Shown: one piece after another, positions 36,945-45,514 of the stretch
How positions within the stretch are numbered: position 1 is the first letter of the stretch
Layout: each line of letters starts with the position of its first letter
Source: Phaeodactylibacter xiamenensis
Lineage (GTDB): Bacteria > Bacteroidota > Bacteroidia > Chitinophagales > Saprospiraceae
Assembly: GCF_000759025.1 (NCBI RefSeq)
Contig: NZ_JPOS01000081.1
Location: forward strand, 110,034 to 174,033
Reading direction: 5' to 3'
DNA length: 64,000 bases
Program-made: the position numbers and the translations under genes
Notes under the pieces: model-generated
What the model was told of the DNA's origin: nothing
The model's database searches: none
What the model saw: only the letters and a program-made list of their open reading frames with translations

Positions 36945-38066
36945 ATGAGAAAAACAACCCTTTTTATCCTTTCGGCTGCGGTAGTCATGTTCATGGCTGT
37001 GGCCTGCAATAAGGATACGATCAATATCCCGTTCATCACCATTACCGGTGAAGCCATGCAGCCCAGCGCGTTTGGTGCAGCTGATGGCGCAATTGACATA
37101 GCCGTGGAAGGCGGTGCGCCGCCCTATCAGGTTTTCTGGAGCCACGGGCCGGACACCGAAGATGTTTCCGGATTGCCAGCCGGTAGCTATACCGTCAAGA
37201 TTATCGACACCAAGTCCACGGTAGCTTCGAAGACCTTCGAATTGCTGCAACCTGATGCAACACCCCTTGACCTTAATTTCACCGTGGAAGAAGTCACCTA
37301 TTTCGGTGGCAACGACGGTACGGCAACCGTTTCGGTCAGCGGAGGCACAAGCCCCTACACCTTCCTTTGGAGCAATGAGGAAGACACCGAGCGCATTGAA
37401 AAACTCACCACCGGCTGGTACACCGTTACCGTCACTGATAGTGGTGAACCCGCCATAACTACTATCGACTCTGTGCTGGTTGGGCAGCCGGAATTTGTCT
37501 GTGGCCGCGACAGTATCACCGATGTGGATGGCAACAAATACCCAACCGTTGACATAGGCGGACAATGCTGGACCACGCAAAACCTGCGCACCGAACACCT
37601 TTCTGAAAATCCGGAAGTCGCGATAGAGGGCCGCTTTTGCCAGGACCTTAATTGCACCAACGCCATGGGCGCCCATTACACCTGGGATGCCGCCATGAAC
37701 GGTGCTGAATCAGCAGCGGGCGAGGAAGAAGTACAAGGCATTTGCCCCTGCGAATGGCACCTGCCCACCAAGGAAGAATGGGAAGCCTTCAATGCCTATC
37801 TGTCTGTAGACGGACAGGGCGGAACGGGGGTGAACGTACCCAATAAGATCCGGGGCGAAGGCAGCCCTTCCGGCTTCGATGCCTTGATGGCTGGTAATTG
37901 GGGATACTCGGTTTTTGAAGGTGAAAACGCCGTGTTCTGGACAGCAACCCAACAAGCTGACGGCAGAGCCTTTTACCGCCTGGTCAATAATTTCCCACTG
38001 CTCGGACAGGGGCATGTGGTGAAAAACAGTGGCCTAAGCGTACGCTGTGTGAAGGACCGGGAATAG
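36945..38066 (+). CDS. SprB-repeat and FISUMP-domain lipoprotein in the SusE position
   Basis: A 373-residue lipoprotein. ATG 36945 follows the SusD stop by 7 bp and gives MRKTTLFILSAAVVMFMAVAC with a lipobox Cys; the frame is open upstream only because it overlaps SusD. Two SprB-type Ig modules lie at ~residues 25-105 and ~107-185 (GGAPPYQVFWSHG, LPAGSYTVKIID; GGTSPYTFLWSN, TTGWYTVTVTD). A Fibrobacter-succinogenes major-paralogue (FISUMP) domain fills ~190-373 (YPTVDIGGQCWTTQNLRTE, WHLPTKEEWEAF, FWTATQQ, GLSVRCVKD). Proteins encoded right after SusD are usually surface glycan-binding proteins (SusE/F type); this one probably has that role with an unusual domain set. A hairpin terminator follows. 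Confidence 0.82.
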   Translation: MRKTTLFILSAAVVMFMAVACNKDTINIPFITITGEAMQPSAFGAADGAIDIAVEGGAPPYQVFWSHGPDTEDVSGLPAGSYTVKIIDTKSTVASKTFELLQPDATPLDLNFTVEEVTYFGGNDGTATVSVSGGTSPYTFLWSNEEDTERIEKLTTGWYTVTVTDSGEPAITTIDSVLVGQPEFVCGRDSITDVDGNKYPTVDIGGQCWTTQNLRTEHLSENPEVAIEGRFCQDLNCTNAMGAHYTWDAAMNGAESAAGEEEVQGICPCEWHLPTKEEWEAFNAYLSVDGQGGTGVNVPNKIRGEGSPSGFDALMAGNWGYSVFEGENAVFWTATQQADGRAFYRLVNNFPLLGQGHVVKNSGLSVRCVKDRE

Positions 38067-38086
38067 TCTGAAAAAAGCCCTGTTTT

Positions 38087-38124
38087 CAACCCAAAGGAGT
38101 GACTTTTGTCATTGCTTTGGGTTG
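38087..38124 (+). terminator. Hairpin terminator after the susCD operon
   Basis: Inverted repeat CAACCCAAAG (38087-38096) / CTTTGGGTTG (38115-38124) with further pairing inside (TGAC / GTCA), followed by the T-rich TTTTGTTTTGG. It lies 20 bp after the stop of the FISUMP lipoprotein and separates the operon from the regulator gene. Confidence 0.75.
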
Positions 38125-38242
38125 TTTTGTTTTGGGGAGAGCTGTCTTTGGTGATTTTTGTTGGGTGGAAATAGGGTATAATGAAATTTTAGTTAAATTA
38201 TAGGCAGTGAACATCGTTTCCAATTTCAGACAAACAGAAAAC

Positions 38243-40420
38243 ATGCGAAGCCTAATTGCCACCACCATCCTCCTGATCGCCTGGAGTGCTGTGGCCACCC
38301 AGAATTACCGGTTTGATCAACTCAATGTTGCCGATGGACTGTCTCAGAATACGGTAAATACCATATTGAAAGATTCACGGGGCTACATCTGGATTGGTAC
38401 CAATGATGGGTTGAACCAGTACAATGGGTATAGTTTCCAGGTATTCCGCCATCAGAACGCAAATTCCAACGCTCTAAAAGGCAATAAAATCCTCACGCTG
38501 CTGGAAGATACAGAGGGGCAGCTGTGGGTGGGGACCGCAAGTGGTTTGTGCACCTACGACCCTGAGCAGAGTAAGTTCGACCCGGTCCACCTTTCATCTG
38601 ATCCCTCTTCCGGGCCTGGTCATCAGTACATCCGGACTATTGAGCAGGACCGGTCTGGCCGAATTTGGGTAGGTACGCTGAGTGGCATGCTTTACGTAAG
38701 GGAAAAGGAGAGCGTTGGCTTTAAGCCAGTCTTGTTCGCTTCACAGCCGGTCGCTGATGTCAGTGCGATTTGTGAAGACAAGCAGGGGACCATTTGGGTA
38801 GGGACTGATCATGCGGGGCTGTATTATAAGTCAGCGGGTTCAGAAGGCTGGGCTTTCTTACCTATTGAAGTGCTAAGTGGAGGGCAGGGGCTTGCCAAGA
38901 CAATAAAGGAAGATAAGGTTGGTCAGCTTTGGGTAGGCACGCAGGGAGCGGGCCTGTTTAAAATCAGTACCGACCGGTCAGGGCTGTCTCACTACAGCGC
39001 AGCCGGGACACCCGGGCTGCAAAACGATCTGATCAAGAGCCTTGCCTTCGGGCCCCATGGAAAACTATGGGTGGCTACGGATGGCGGGGGGCTGTCAATC
39101 TTTGAACCACAAACGGGTGCCGCACAGCACCTTGGGTATAACCCTTACGATCCGCAGTCTGTTGCCAGCGACGCTGCCTACGCTCTGTTCAGGGATGAGG
39201 AAGGCCTGGTCTGGGTCGGTACGTTTGACGGAGGAGTTAGTATTTTCAATCCCAACCACAAAGCTTTTCACCACATCGGCCGTAGCCTGGTCAACAGTAA
39301 TGGGTTGAGCCATCGCTCTGTGTTGTCCTTTCTGGAAGACCGGAACGGGGATATCTGGATAGGTACCGATGGGGGTGGGCTGAATATCTGGACACCTGGT
39401 GCCGATCAGTTCCGGGTACTCACTAAGGCCGATGGATTGAGCAGTAAAGTGGTCACGAGCTTGTGCCAGGGCCCCGCCGGCCAAGTTTGGATTGGTACCT
39501 ATCGTGGCGGTTTGCAGCAGTTCAATCCCGAAACTGGTCACCTGGAAACCTACAAATACCAGTCGGGGAATCCGAAGGGCATCCGCAACGATAATGTCTG
39601 GGCTTTGCTGCCGCAGGGCGAACAGCACCTTTGGGTGGGCACACTTGCCGGGCTGGACCGTCTGGATTTAGCTACGGGCTCTTTTGAGCATTGGTCTACC
39701 TTCAGCCCGGAAGGAGAGGAAGCCTATGCCGAGCGGGTGACTACACTTTACCGTGGTCCTTCCGGTATGGTTTGGGTAGGGGGTAAGGGTGTCCGGTATA
39801 TCTCAGAAGATTTAGGTGAATTGGTCCCACTTGAGGTATCCTCCGGAAGCACCCTTAATCAGTTTGACAGCAGGGCTTTCCTTGAGGATGCAGCCGGACG
39901 TCTGTGGGTTGGCACGGAAGGCGGTGGGCTTTTTATCCGATCCGCCAATGGAAGTGAAATCCGCAACTTCACCATGTCAGACGGGCTGCCCAGCAATGCC
40001 ATTCATACGTTGTACCAAGGTGAAGATGGCGCCATTTGGATGAGCACGAACAAAGGGCTTTCAAGGGTATGGCTGGAAAGCGAATCCGGAGAGTTGCGAT
40101 ACCGAAATTATTGCAAGCAGGATGGATTGCAGAGCAATCAGTTTTCCTACAATGCCGGGCTGCAAACCCGGGACGGGCACCTGTACTTTGGAGGCATTAA
40201 CGGTTTTAACTATTTCCAACCCGGTTTGATTCAGGACAACCCCCATGCACCTGAAGTGGCTTTGACCGGGCTTAAGCTCTACGATCAGTACACCACGCCG
40301 GAGGACGAAGACTCTCCACTGCAAAAACCGATTAGCCAGATGGAGCGGTTAGTACTAAGCCATCAGCAAAGCCAGTTGTTTGCACTGGAATTTACAGCAC
40401 TAGTGGTCTGTCAAGGCTAA
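38243..40420 (+). pseudogene. Hybrid two-component regulator (HTCS), sensor half, truncated by MITE
   Basis: Start at ATG 38243 gives the signal peptide MRSLIATTILLIAWSAVA; a GTG 36 bp earlier is less likely. The protein is the periplasmic sensor of an HTCS: about 12 regulator-propeller blades with recurrent W-hG-T motifs (GYIWIGTNDGLNQYNGYSFQ, QLWVGTASGL, GLVWVGTFDGGVSIF, IWMSTNKGLSRV), then the start of the Y_Y_Y domain (LFALEFTAL). At codon 720 the MITE begins, and TAA at 40418-40420 ends the frame after six MITE-encoded codons. Without the MITE and its TA duplication the coding sequence is continuous and predicts 1380 residues, normal for an HTCS. HTCS proteins sense periplasmic oligosaccharides and switch on adjacent susCD and hydrolase genes. 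This half lacks membrane anchor, kinase and DNA-binding parts. Confidence 0.88.
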
Positions 40421-40565
40421 AACTAGGGGTTGCCTGCGGCGAATTTTGAGGCTACTCTTCGTTGGACAACCCCTTACGTAGCGCTGCTATGCGCGGGAAC
40501 ATCCGCCTCGATTAGCCTCAAAATTCGCTCCCACTCAACCCATAAATTAACACTTGACAGACCAC
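40403..40565 (-). mobile_element. 163-bp MITE, copy 2, inserted in the HTCS gene
   Basis: Same 163-bp element as 19801-19963, in opposite orientation (three mismatches). Perfect terminal inverted repeats are flanked by TA at 40401-40402 and 40566-40567. Removing element plus one TA restores GCA CTA GGC TAC, i.e. the Y_Y_Y-domain reading FTALGYTSSEKNQYAYKLEG. The insertion totals 165 bp, 55 codons, so frame is preserved downstream; TAA and TAG near its left end stop translation. A perfect 15-bp subterminal inverted repeat (CGAATTTTGAGGCTA at 40440-40454, complement at 40513-40527) could form a large hairpin in the mRNA. No transposase for it is present in the window. Confidence 0.92.
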
Positions 40566-42550
40566 TAGGCTACACTTCCAGCGAAAAGAATCAGTATGCC
40601 TATAAACTCGAAGGCTTCCTGGAGGAGTGGAGCTATATCGGTGACCGCCGGAGTGTGTCTTTCACCAACCTCAATGCGGGCACCTACACCTTCAAGGTCA
40701 AGGCGGCCAACAACGATGGCGTCTGGAATCCCGAGCCGGTTGCTCTGAAGATTGTCATCAAGCCACCCTTTTGGAGAACGCCCTGGGCCTATGCGTCCTA
40801 TATCCTTATTTCTGTGCTGCTGCTTTTTGGCTTCCGGCATGCGTTGCTCATGCGCGAACGGTTCAAAAACAACCTCCGGCTTAAAGACCTGGAGCGTCAG
40901 AAAATCGAAGAGGTTAACCGGCTGAAGCTGGCTTTCTTTACCAATGTCTCCCATGAGTTCCGGACCCCGCTTACCCTGATTTCCGGCCCGGTGGAGCAGC
41001 TACTGGAATCCGGGCAATTTGGTGGGCGCGCTGCCCGACAGCTTCAGATCGTACAGCAAAATACAAAGCGTCTGCTAAGGCTGGTGAATCAGCTGCTGGA
41101 GTTCAGGAAAATAGATGAGGATCAGGTACAATTGTCTCCAAAGTCTTCTGATATGGTCTCCTTTGTACAGGGGGTAAAAACGGCTTTCGATGGATTGGCA
41201 GAAAACCGGGGCATCAACTATCAGCTGAATACTTCCCTGCAGCGCATCCCCATTTGTTTTGATCCGGATAAGATGGAGAAGATCGTATACAACCTCCTCT
41301 CCAATGCCTTTAAATTCACCCGTCAACGAGTGGAGGTGCAGATCAGGCAGGATAGGCGGGTGGTTCAATCTGGGGAATCTCCAAAACCAGTAGTGCTGAT
41401 CAGCATCGAAGATGATGGGTCAGGTATCTCGCCCCAGCATCAGGACCGAATTTTTGAACGCTTTTACCAGGTACAACCTGGGGAGGAGCCAAAGCGTGAA
41501 GATTTGCCCCAGGGTACCGGTATTGGGCTGGCTTACGCCAAAGCGTTAATTGAAATGCACGGGGGCGGCCTGGAACTGGAAAGTACGGTGGGAGAAGGCA
41601 GCCGGTTTACCATTTGGTTGCCACTGGATGCACAGGGCCTGGATTGTGGGGAGCAGCAGTGGGAAATGCCTGAGTGGGGCGTGGAACAAGCGACCGAAGC
41701 AGTGCACCCGAGCCCTGCTGTTGCGCTACCGGAGCAGTTGGTCAAAAGCGGGACAAAACCCACCTTGCTCATTGTGGAGGACAATGAAGATGTCCGCCAC
41801 TTCCTGCGGATGAGCTTTGAGCCCTACTTTACCATTGCCGAAGCTGAAAACGGTGAGAAAGGTATTGTTAAAGCACTGGATTTGCTGCCCGATCTCATTC
41901 TCAGCGACATTATGATGCCTCAAAAGAGCGGCATTGAACTGTGTCAAACCCTGAAAACCGACGACCGGACAAGCCATATCCCAATCGTTTTGCTGACCGC
42001 CAATCAAAGTGAGGAGAAACTGGTGATTGGGCTGGAAACCGGCGCAGATGATTACATCACTAAACCCTTTAAGTTCCGCCTGCTGAAAGCCCGCATCTTC
42101 AACCTCATCCACAACCGGGAGATGCTTAAGCAGCGGTTCAGCCAAAACATTTTGCAGCCGGAGCCCGATCAGCCACCTTCCCCGGATGAGCAGTTCCTGC
42201 AAAAAGCCATCCGGATTGTGGAGGATAACCTCAATGAAAGCGATTTTGGGGTCAGTGATTTTGCAAAAGCGCTGGGCATGAGCCGGTCGGTCCTCTACCG
42301 AAAGTTCAGTGCCCTGACCGATCAGTCGGTGAAGGAATTCATCAATATTATCCGTCTCAAGCGGGCCGCTGAGATGCTTAAACTTGGGATATGCGATTCT
42401 ATTTCGGAAGTGGCTTACTCCGTAGGCTTCTCAGATGCACAGTATTTTAGCAAAAAATTCAAAAAACACTACAACATGACCCCAACAGCTTATATGTCGG
42501 CCAATCAGGAGAAGGCTACAGCTGATAAGGGCACAGAAGGACATTTGTAA
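40430..42550 (+). pseudogene. Hybrid two-component regulator (HTCS), kinase/receiver/AraC half
   Basis: This is the continuation of the sensor half in the same frame after the MITE stops. Order of parts: rest of the Y_Y_Y domain (NQYAYKLEGFLEEWSYIGDR), one membrane segment (WAYASYILISVLLLFGF), HisKA (TNVSHEFRTPLTLISGPVEQ), HATPase (DDGSGISPQHQDRIFERFYQ, GTGIGLAYAKALIEMHGG), receiver (LLIVEDNEDVRHFLR, LILSDIMMPQKSG with phospho-Asp, ADDYITKPF), and a C-terminal AraC helix-turn-helix pair (VSDFAKALGMSRSVLYRKF, ISEVAYSVGFSDAQYFSKKF). All motifs are intact. The first ATG after the MITE is at 40850, beyond the membrane segment; use of it would give a soluble kinase-regulator lacking the sensor. 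Whether this half is expressed is unknown; as an HTCS the gene is broken. Confidence 0.88.
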
Positions 42551-42621
42551 CGGGCATTTGGAACGAAATTCCACACGCTTTTTCCGGTTTGCGCCTATGT
42601 TAGGCACCTAATCAGAAGCCT

Positions 42622-42756
42622 ATGTGGAATATTATCATCAATTGGGCCCGAAAAAAGACGCTGGAGAAACCCTACTGGCACTGGGTGGTACTGGAATACT
42701 TTTTCTTTGCGTTGCTGATCGGGATGCTGATCCTGTTACTGGTATTTATTGGGTAG
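42622..42756 (+). CDS. 44-residue single-span membrane protein
   Basis: ATG 42622 to TAG 42756, 71 bp after the HTCS stop. It has a basic, amphipathic N-terminus (MWNIIINWARKKTLEKPYWH) and one strongly hydrophobic span (FFFALLIGMLILLLVFIG) that reaches the stop codon. Such a clean residue pattern in a short frame argues for a real small protein. Its function is unknown. Its position behind the regulator suggests co-transcription, possibly as a small membrane partner. An overlapping frame from 42624 is longer but lacks protein-like composition. Confidence 0.5.
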   Translation: MWNIIINWARKKTLEKPYWHWVVLEYFFFALLIGMLILLLVFIG

Positions 42757-42800
42757 CAGCCTGCTTAAAGCCATGCATCCGTCCCCTAACCCCCAAGAGC

Positions 42801-44432
42801 CTACTTCAGGTTGATTTCCTCCTTTTCAACCTCTTTGCCGGTTGCTAAAAATTGAGCGGCTATGCCCATAGGGTCATTATCCCGGAACACCAAATTACGG
42901 CTTTCAGCGCCCGAGACCTCAAATAACGTAGCCGTGCCCGGCTGAGGCAAGGTGTTGGTGATGTAGGCGTTTTGTACTTCCGTAAGCCGGATTGCGCTCC
43001 CTTTAGCAGCCTGTTTGCCCCGTACGCGGTCCATCTCCACGTTCTTCACCCGCTGAAGCGCTACCGCTGCATCCCATTTGGGTTCTGTTCCTTTCGAGTT
43101 ATCCCAGTTGATGGTAAGGTCAGAAAGGACGAGCCCGTCCACATCGTGGGCTTCAAAACCGTGGGTCGCGCGTTTGTCGGGTTTATCTTCAGCTTCCATG
43201 GTGAGTTGGACGTTGTACAGCCGGATGTTTTCCAGCATTTGTTCGCCGGGGTAGCCTTCGATTTTGCTGGTGCCCTGCCCGCGTGCCTGAATGTTTTGAA
43301 AGGTCACATTCTGAATTTTGCCAAGTTTGGAATCCGGGAACCGGCGCTTGAGCACCAGCCATATCGGATCGCCATTGCCCCACCAGTTGAAGTGCTTACG
43401 GTCGCACTCAATGGTGATATTGGAAAACAGCACATCGCTTACGGTTGCCCCGTCCCGTACCACGATGCTTAACCCCCGGTTGCTGTTGCGGATCACGCAG
43501 TTGGAAAAGGTGATGTGGCGGAAGTCGCCGTGGCTTTCGGTACCTAATTTCAGCCCGGTGGAGGTGGAGACTAAGGAACAGTTCGTTACCGTAATGTTCT
43601 CACAAGCCCGGTAATCCTCACCGGTGATCGTGGACTTCAGTACGATGGAATCATCACCAGTAATGATGGTGCAGTTGGAGACCACTACATCCTTACTGCC
43701 GTCAATATCAATCCCATCGGCATTGACGCCCTGCTCCAGGCTGGAGAAAATATAAACGCCATCCACAAACGCCCGCTCGCACCATTTAAAGTGCAGGGTC
43801 CAATCGGTGGACTCAATCATAGAAATATCCTGAATCCGGATGTCCGTGCAGTCCTCCAGGAAAACCATACAGGTGTAAGGCTTTACCTTGTAGTACATTT
43901 TCATTTCCACACCGGAATTTCTGGCGTTCTCCGTATCCTCCGCGATGAAGCCATCTACACTTTTCAGAGGCTCGTACGTCCGGCGGGCCTGCCCGTGGAT
44001 CGTCCCCTTTCCGGAAATGCTGATGTTTTTGGCACCTTTCGCGTAAATCAGTACAGGCGTACCCTCGCCCGGCAATTTACCGGAGTCGTTCTTTTTGTAG
44101 ACCACGAAGTCATTCTCATAGTCTTTTTCCCGCTGACTGGCGAAAAGGGTGGCGCCCGGTGCCAGGTGGAAATCCACATTATCTTTTAGTACGATGGTGC
44201 CGGTGGTATAAGCTCCGGCAGGCAATAGCACCTGTCCGCCGCCCGCGGCATGGCAGGCATTAATAGCTTTTTGCAGATAAGGCTGCGCATATTGAGCGGA
44301 ATCTCCGCTTGCTCCGAAGTCCCGTACATTAAAAACGGGGGACTGAGCACCAAGTGAGAAGCTGGAAAACATCAGGAACAAACACAATAAAAGCGGGCTA
44401 TTGCCAATTGAACAGTCTTTGCGAACCATCAT
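42801..44432 (-). CDS. GH28 polygalacturonase-family enzyme
   Basis: A 543-residue exported enzyme from ATG 44432 (MMVRKDCSIG, then hydrophobic LLLCLFLMFSSFSLGAQ). The upstream open frame crosses into the divergent gene and is not used. GH28 beta-helix features are FNVRDFGASGDS, AINACHAAGGGQVLLPAG, YTTGTIVLKDNVDFHL, NADGIDIDGS (residues ~237-246), TGDDSIVLKS (~259-266) and ESHGDF (~299-304), which supply the expected catalytic Asp residues and His. GH28 enzymes hydrolyse alpha-1,4-galacturonan or rhamnogalacturonan backbones; exo-action on oligomers is common in Bacteroidota. It is the best substrate clue in the window (pectic glycans). It is transcribed alone, toward the HTCS, and divergently from SMP-30. 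Confidence 0.92.
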   Translation of the reverse strand: MMVRKDCSIGNSPLLLCLFLMFSSFSLGAQSPVFNVRDFGASGDSAQYAQPYLQKAINACHAAGGGQVLLPAGAYTTGTIVLKDNVDFHLAPGATLFASQREKDYENDFVVYKKNDSGKLPGEGTPVLIYAKGAKNISISGKGTIHGQARRTYEPLKSVDGFIAEDTENARNSGVEMKMYYKVKPYTCMVFLEDCTDIRIQDISMIESTDWTLHFKWCERAFVDGVYIFSSLEQGVNADGIDIDGSKDVVVSNCTIITGDDSIVLKSTITGEDYRACENITVTNCSLVSTSTGLKLGTESHGDFRHITFSNCVIRNSNRGLSIVVRDGATVSDVLFSNITIECDRKHFNWWGNGDPIWLVLKRRFPDSKLGKIQNVTFQNIQARGQGTSKIEGYPGEQMLENIRLYNVQLTMEAEDKPDKRATHGFEAHDVDGLVLSDLTINWDNSKGTEPKWDAAVALQRVKNVEMDRVRGKQAAKGSAIRLTEVQNAYITNTLPQPGTATLFEVSGAESRNLVFRDNDPMGIAAQFLATGKEVEKEEINLK

Positions 44433-44540
44433 CTTCTTTGGGAAAAAGAGCAGTGCAGGACCTAGCTGTAACCCCTGCCGGATGATAAGATCGTAACTCC
44501 TGACAGGCTTCAGTCGGCTTTTGATTACAAGCCAAAGAAC

Positions 44541-44564
44541 AAGCCCTCCTTTCCCAAAGGGCTT
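44541..44564. promoter_or_regulatory. Inverted repeat in the GH28/SMP-30 divergent region
   Basis: AAGCCCT (44541-44547) and AGGGCTT (44558-44564) form a 7-bp stem midway in the 189-bp divergent intergenic region. It could be an operator or an RNA hairpin in the GH28 leader. No exact TAnnTTTG promoter element is seen on either strand here. Confidence 0.3.
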
Positions 44565-44621
44565 CTCGAAAAATAAAATACACAATTGGTTTTGTTCCAC
44601 TATAAAGGATTTCGCTGACTT

Positions 44622-45494
44622 ATGAAGTACGCTATTCAACCGCTTTTTGAGGTCCGTTGCCACCACGGCGAAGGGCCGGTCTGGGACCCGCAGGCACAGC
44701 AGTTTTACTGGGTCGACCTCATGCAGGGGCAGTTCTTTATTGGCGACTGGGAAACTGGCCGGGTGGAAACCCACGTGGTTGGGCAGCCGCTTGGTGTACT
44801 GGCCCTGCGTGAACGGGGCGGTGTCGTCATGGCGTTGAGGGATGGCTTCTTTACCTACGATACCCACAGCCGTGAGCTGAAGCAAGTATCACCCACTGAA
44901 GCCGACGTACAAGCCACCCGTTTCAATGACGGCGCGGTAGACCCTAAAGGCCGCTTTTGGGCCGCCACCATGACTTACGATGGCACGGAGCCGGTCGGCA
45001 ACCTGTATTGCCTGAACGAAGCGGGAGCAGTGCAACGCCACGAGCAAAACCTAATGCTCCCCAACGGTATGGGCTGGTCTGCAGACCGGAAAACCTACTT
45101 TTTCGCAGATACCGAGCGCCATGTTGTTTATGCCTACGACTATGATTTGGAAACGGGCCGCCTCAGCAACCGCCGCAACTTCATCGAGTTTGGCCCCGAA
45201 GGCTTCCCCGATGGCCTTACCGTTGATACCAACGACCACCTCTGGGTCGCTATGTGGCAGGAAGGCAAGATCAGCCACTTCGATGCGCAGGGGAATAAAG
45301 TGGATGATATCGAATTGCCCGTTTCTCACCCCACAAGCTGTTGCTTTGGCGGACCGGAAATGCAGCACCTGCTCATCACAACCTCACAGCGCCCCTTATC
45401 TCCGGAGCAGAAAAAAGCCCAGCCCCTGGCAGGGGTGTGCCTGCAAATACAGACCAACACAACCGGGCAGCCGGAGCCCCGCTATTTGGGTTAA
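44622..45494 (+). CDS. SMP-30/gluconolactonase-family sugar lactonase
   Basis: A 290-residue protein without a signal peptide, so probably cytoplasmic. SMP-30 beta-propeller motifs are CHHGEGPVWDPQAQQFYWVD, TRFNDGAVDPKGRFWAATM, LPNGMGWSADRKTYFFADT and GFPDGLTVDTNDHLWVAMW, which include the metal-binding Glu, Asn and Asp residues. Members hydrolyse sugar lactones (arabinono-, galactono-, glucono-lactone) in oxidative catabolism of sugars. It heads a long + strand operon of hydrolases and a sugar porter, which suggests a role in handling the arabinose, galactose or uronate released by them. The exact lactone cannot be told. Confidence 0.88.
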   Translation: MKYAIQPLFEVRCHHGEGPVWDPQAQQFYWVDLMQGQFFIGDWETGRVETHVVGQPLGVLALRERGGVVMALRDGFFTYDTHSRELKQVSPTEADVQATRFNDGAVDPKGRFWAATMTYDGTEPVGNLYCLNEAGAVQRHEQNLMLPNGMGWSADRKTYFFADTERHVVYAYDYDLETGRLSNRRNFIEFGPEGFPDGLTVDTNDHLWVAMWQEGKISHFDAQGNKVDDIELPVSHPTSCCFGGPEMQHLLITTSQRPLSPEQKKAQPLAGVCLQIQTNTTGQPEPRYLG

Positions 45495-45514
45495 CCTTTG
45501 TCAAAATTCATCAC

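Noticed and set aside
40403..40565. MITE as a stable non-coding RNA or a riboswitch
   Set aside because: Terminal inverted repeats, TA duplications and a second inverted copy elsewhere identify a transposed element; no regulatory RNA family is recognised.
42624..42848. A 74-codon frame overlapping the small membrane protein
   Set aside because: Its product has no hydrophobic or domain pattern and runs into the GH28 3' end; the 44-codon frame from 42622 is far more protein-like.
44433..44885. Longer N-terminus for GH28
   Set aside because: It would overlap the divergent lactonase gene and bury the signal peptide; ATG 44432 gives a normal exported enzyme.
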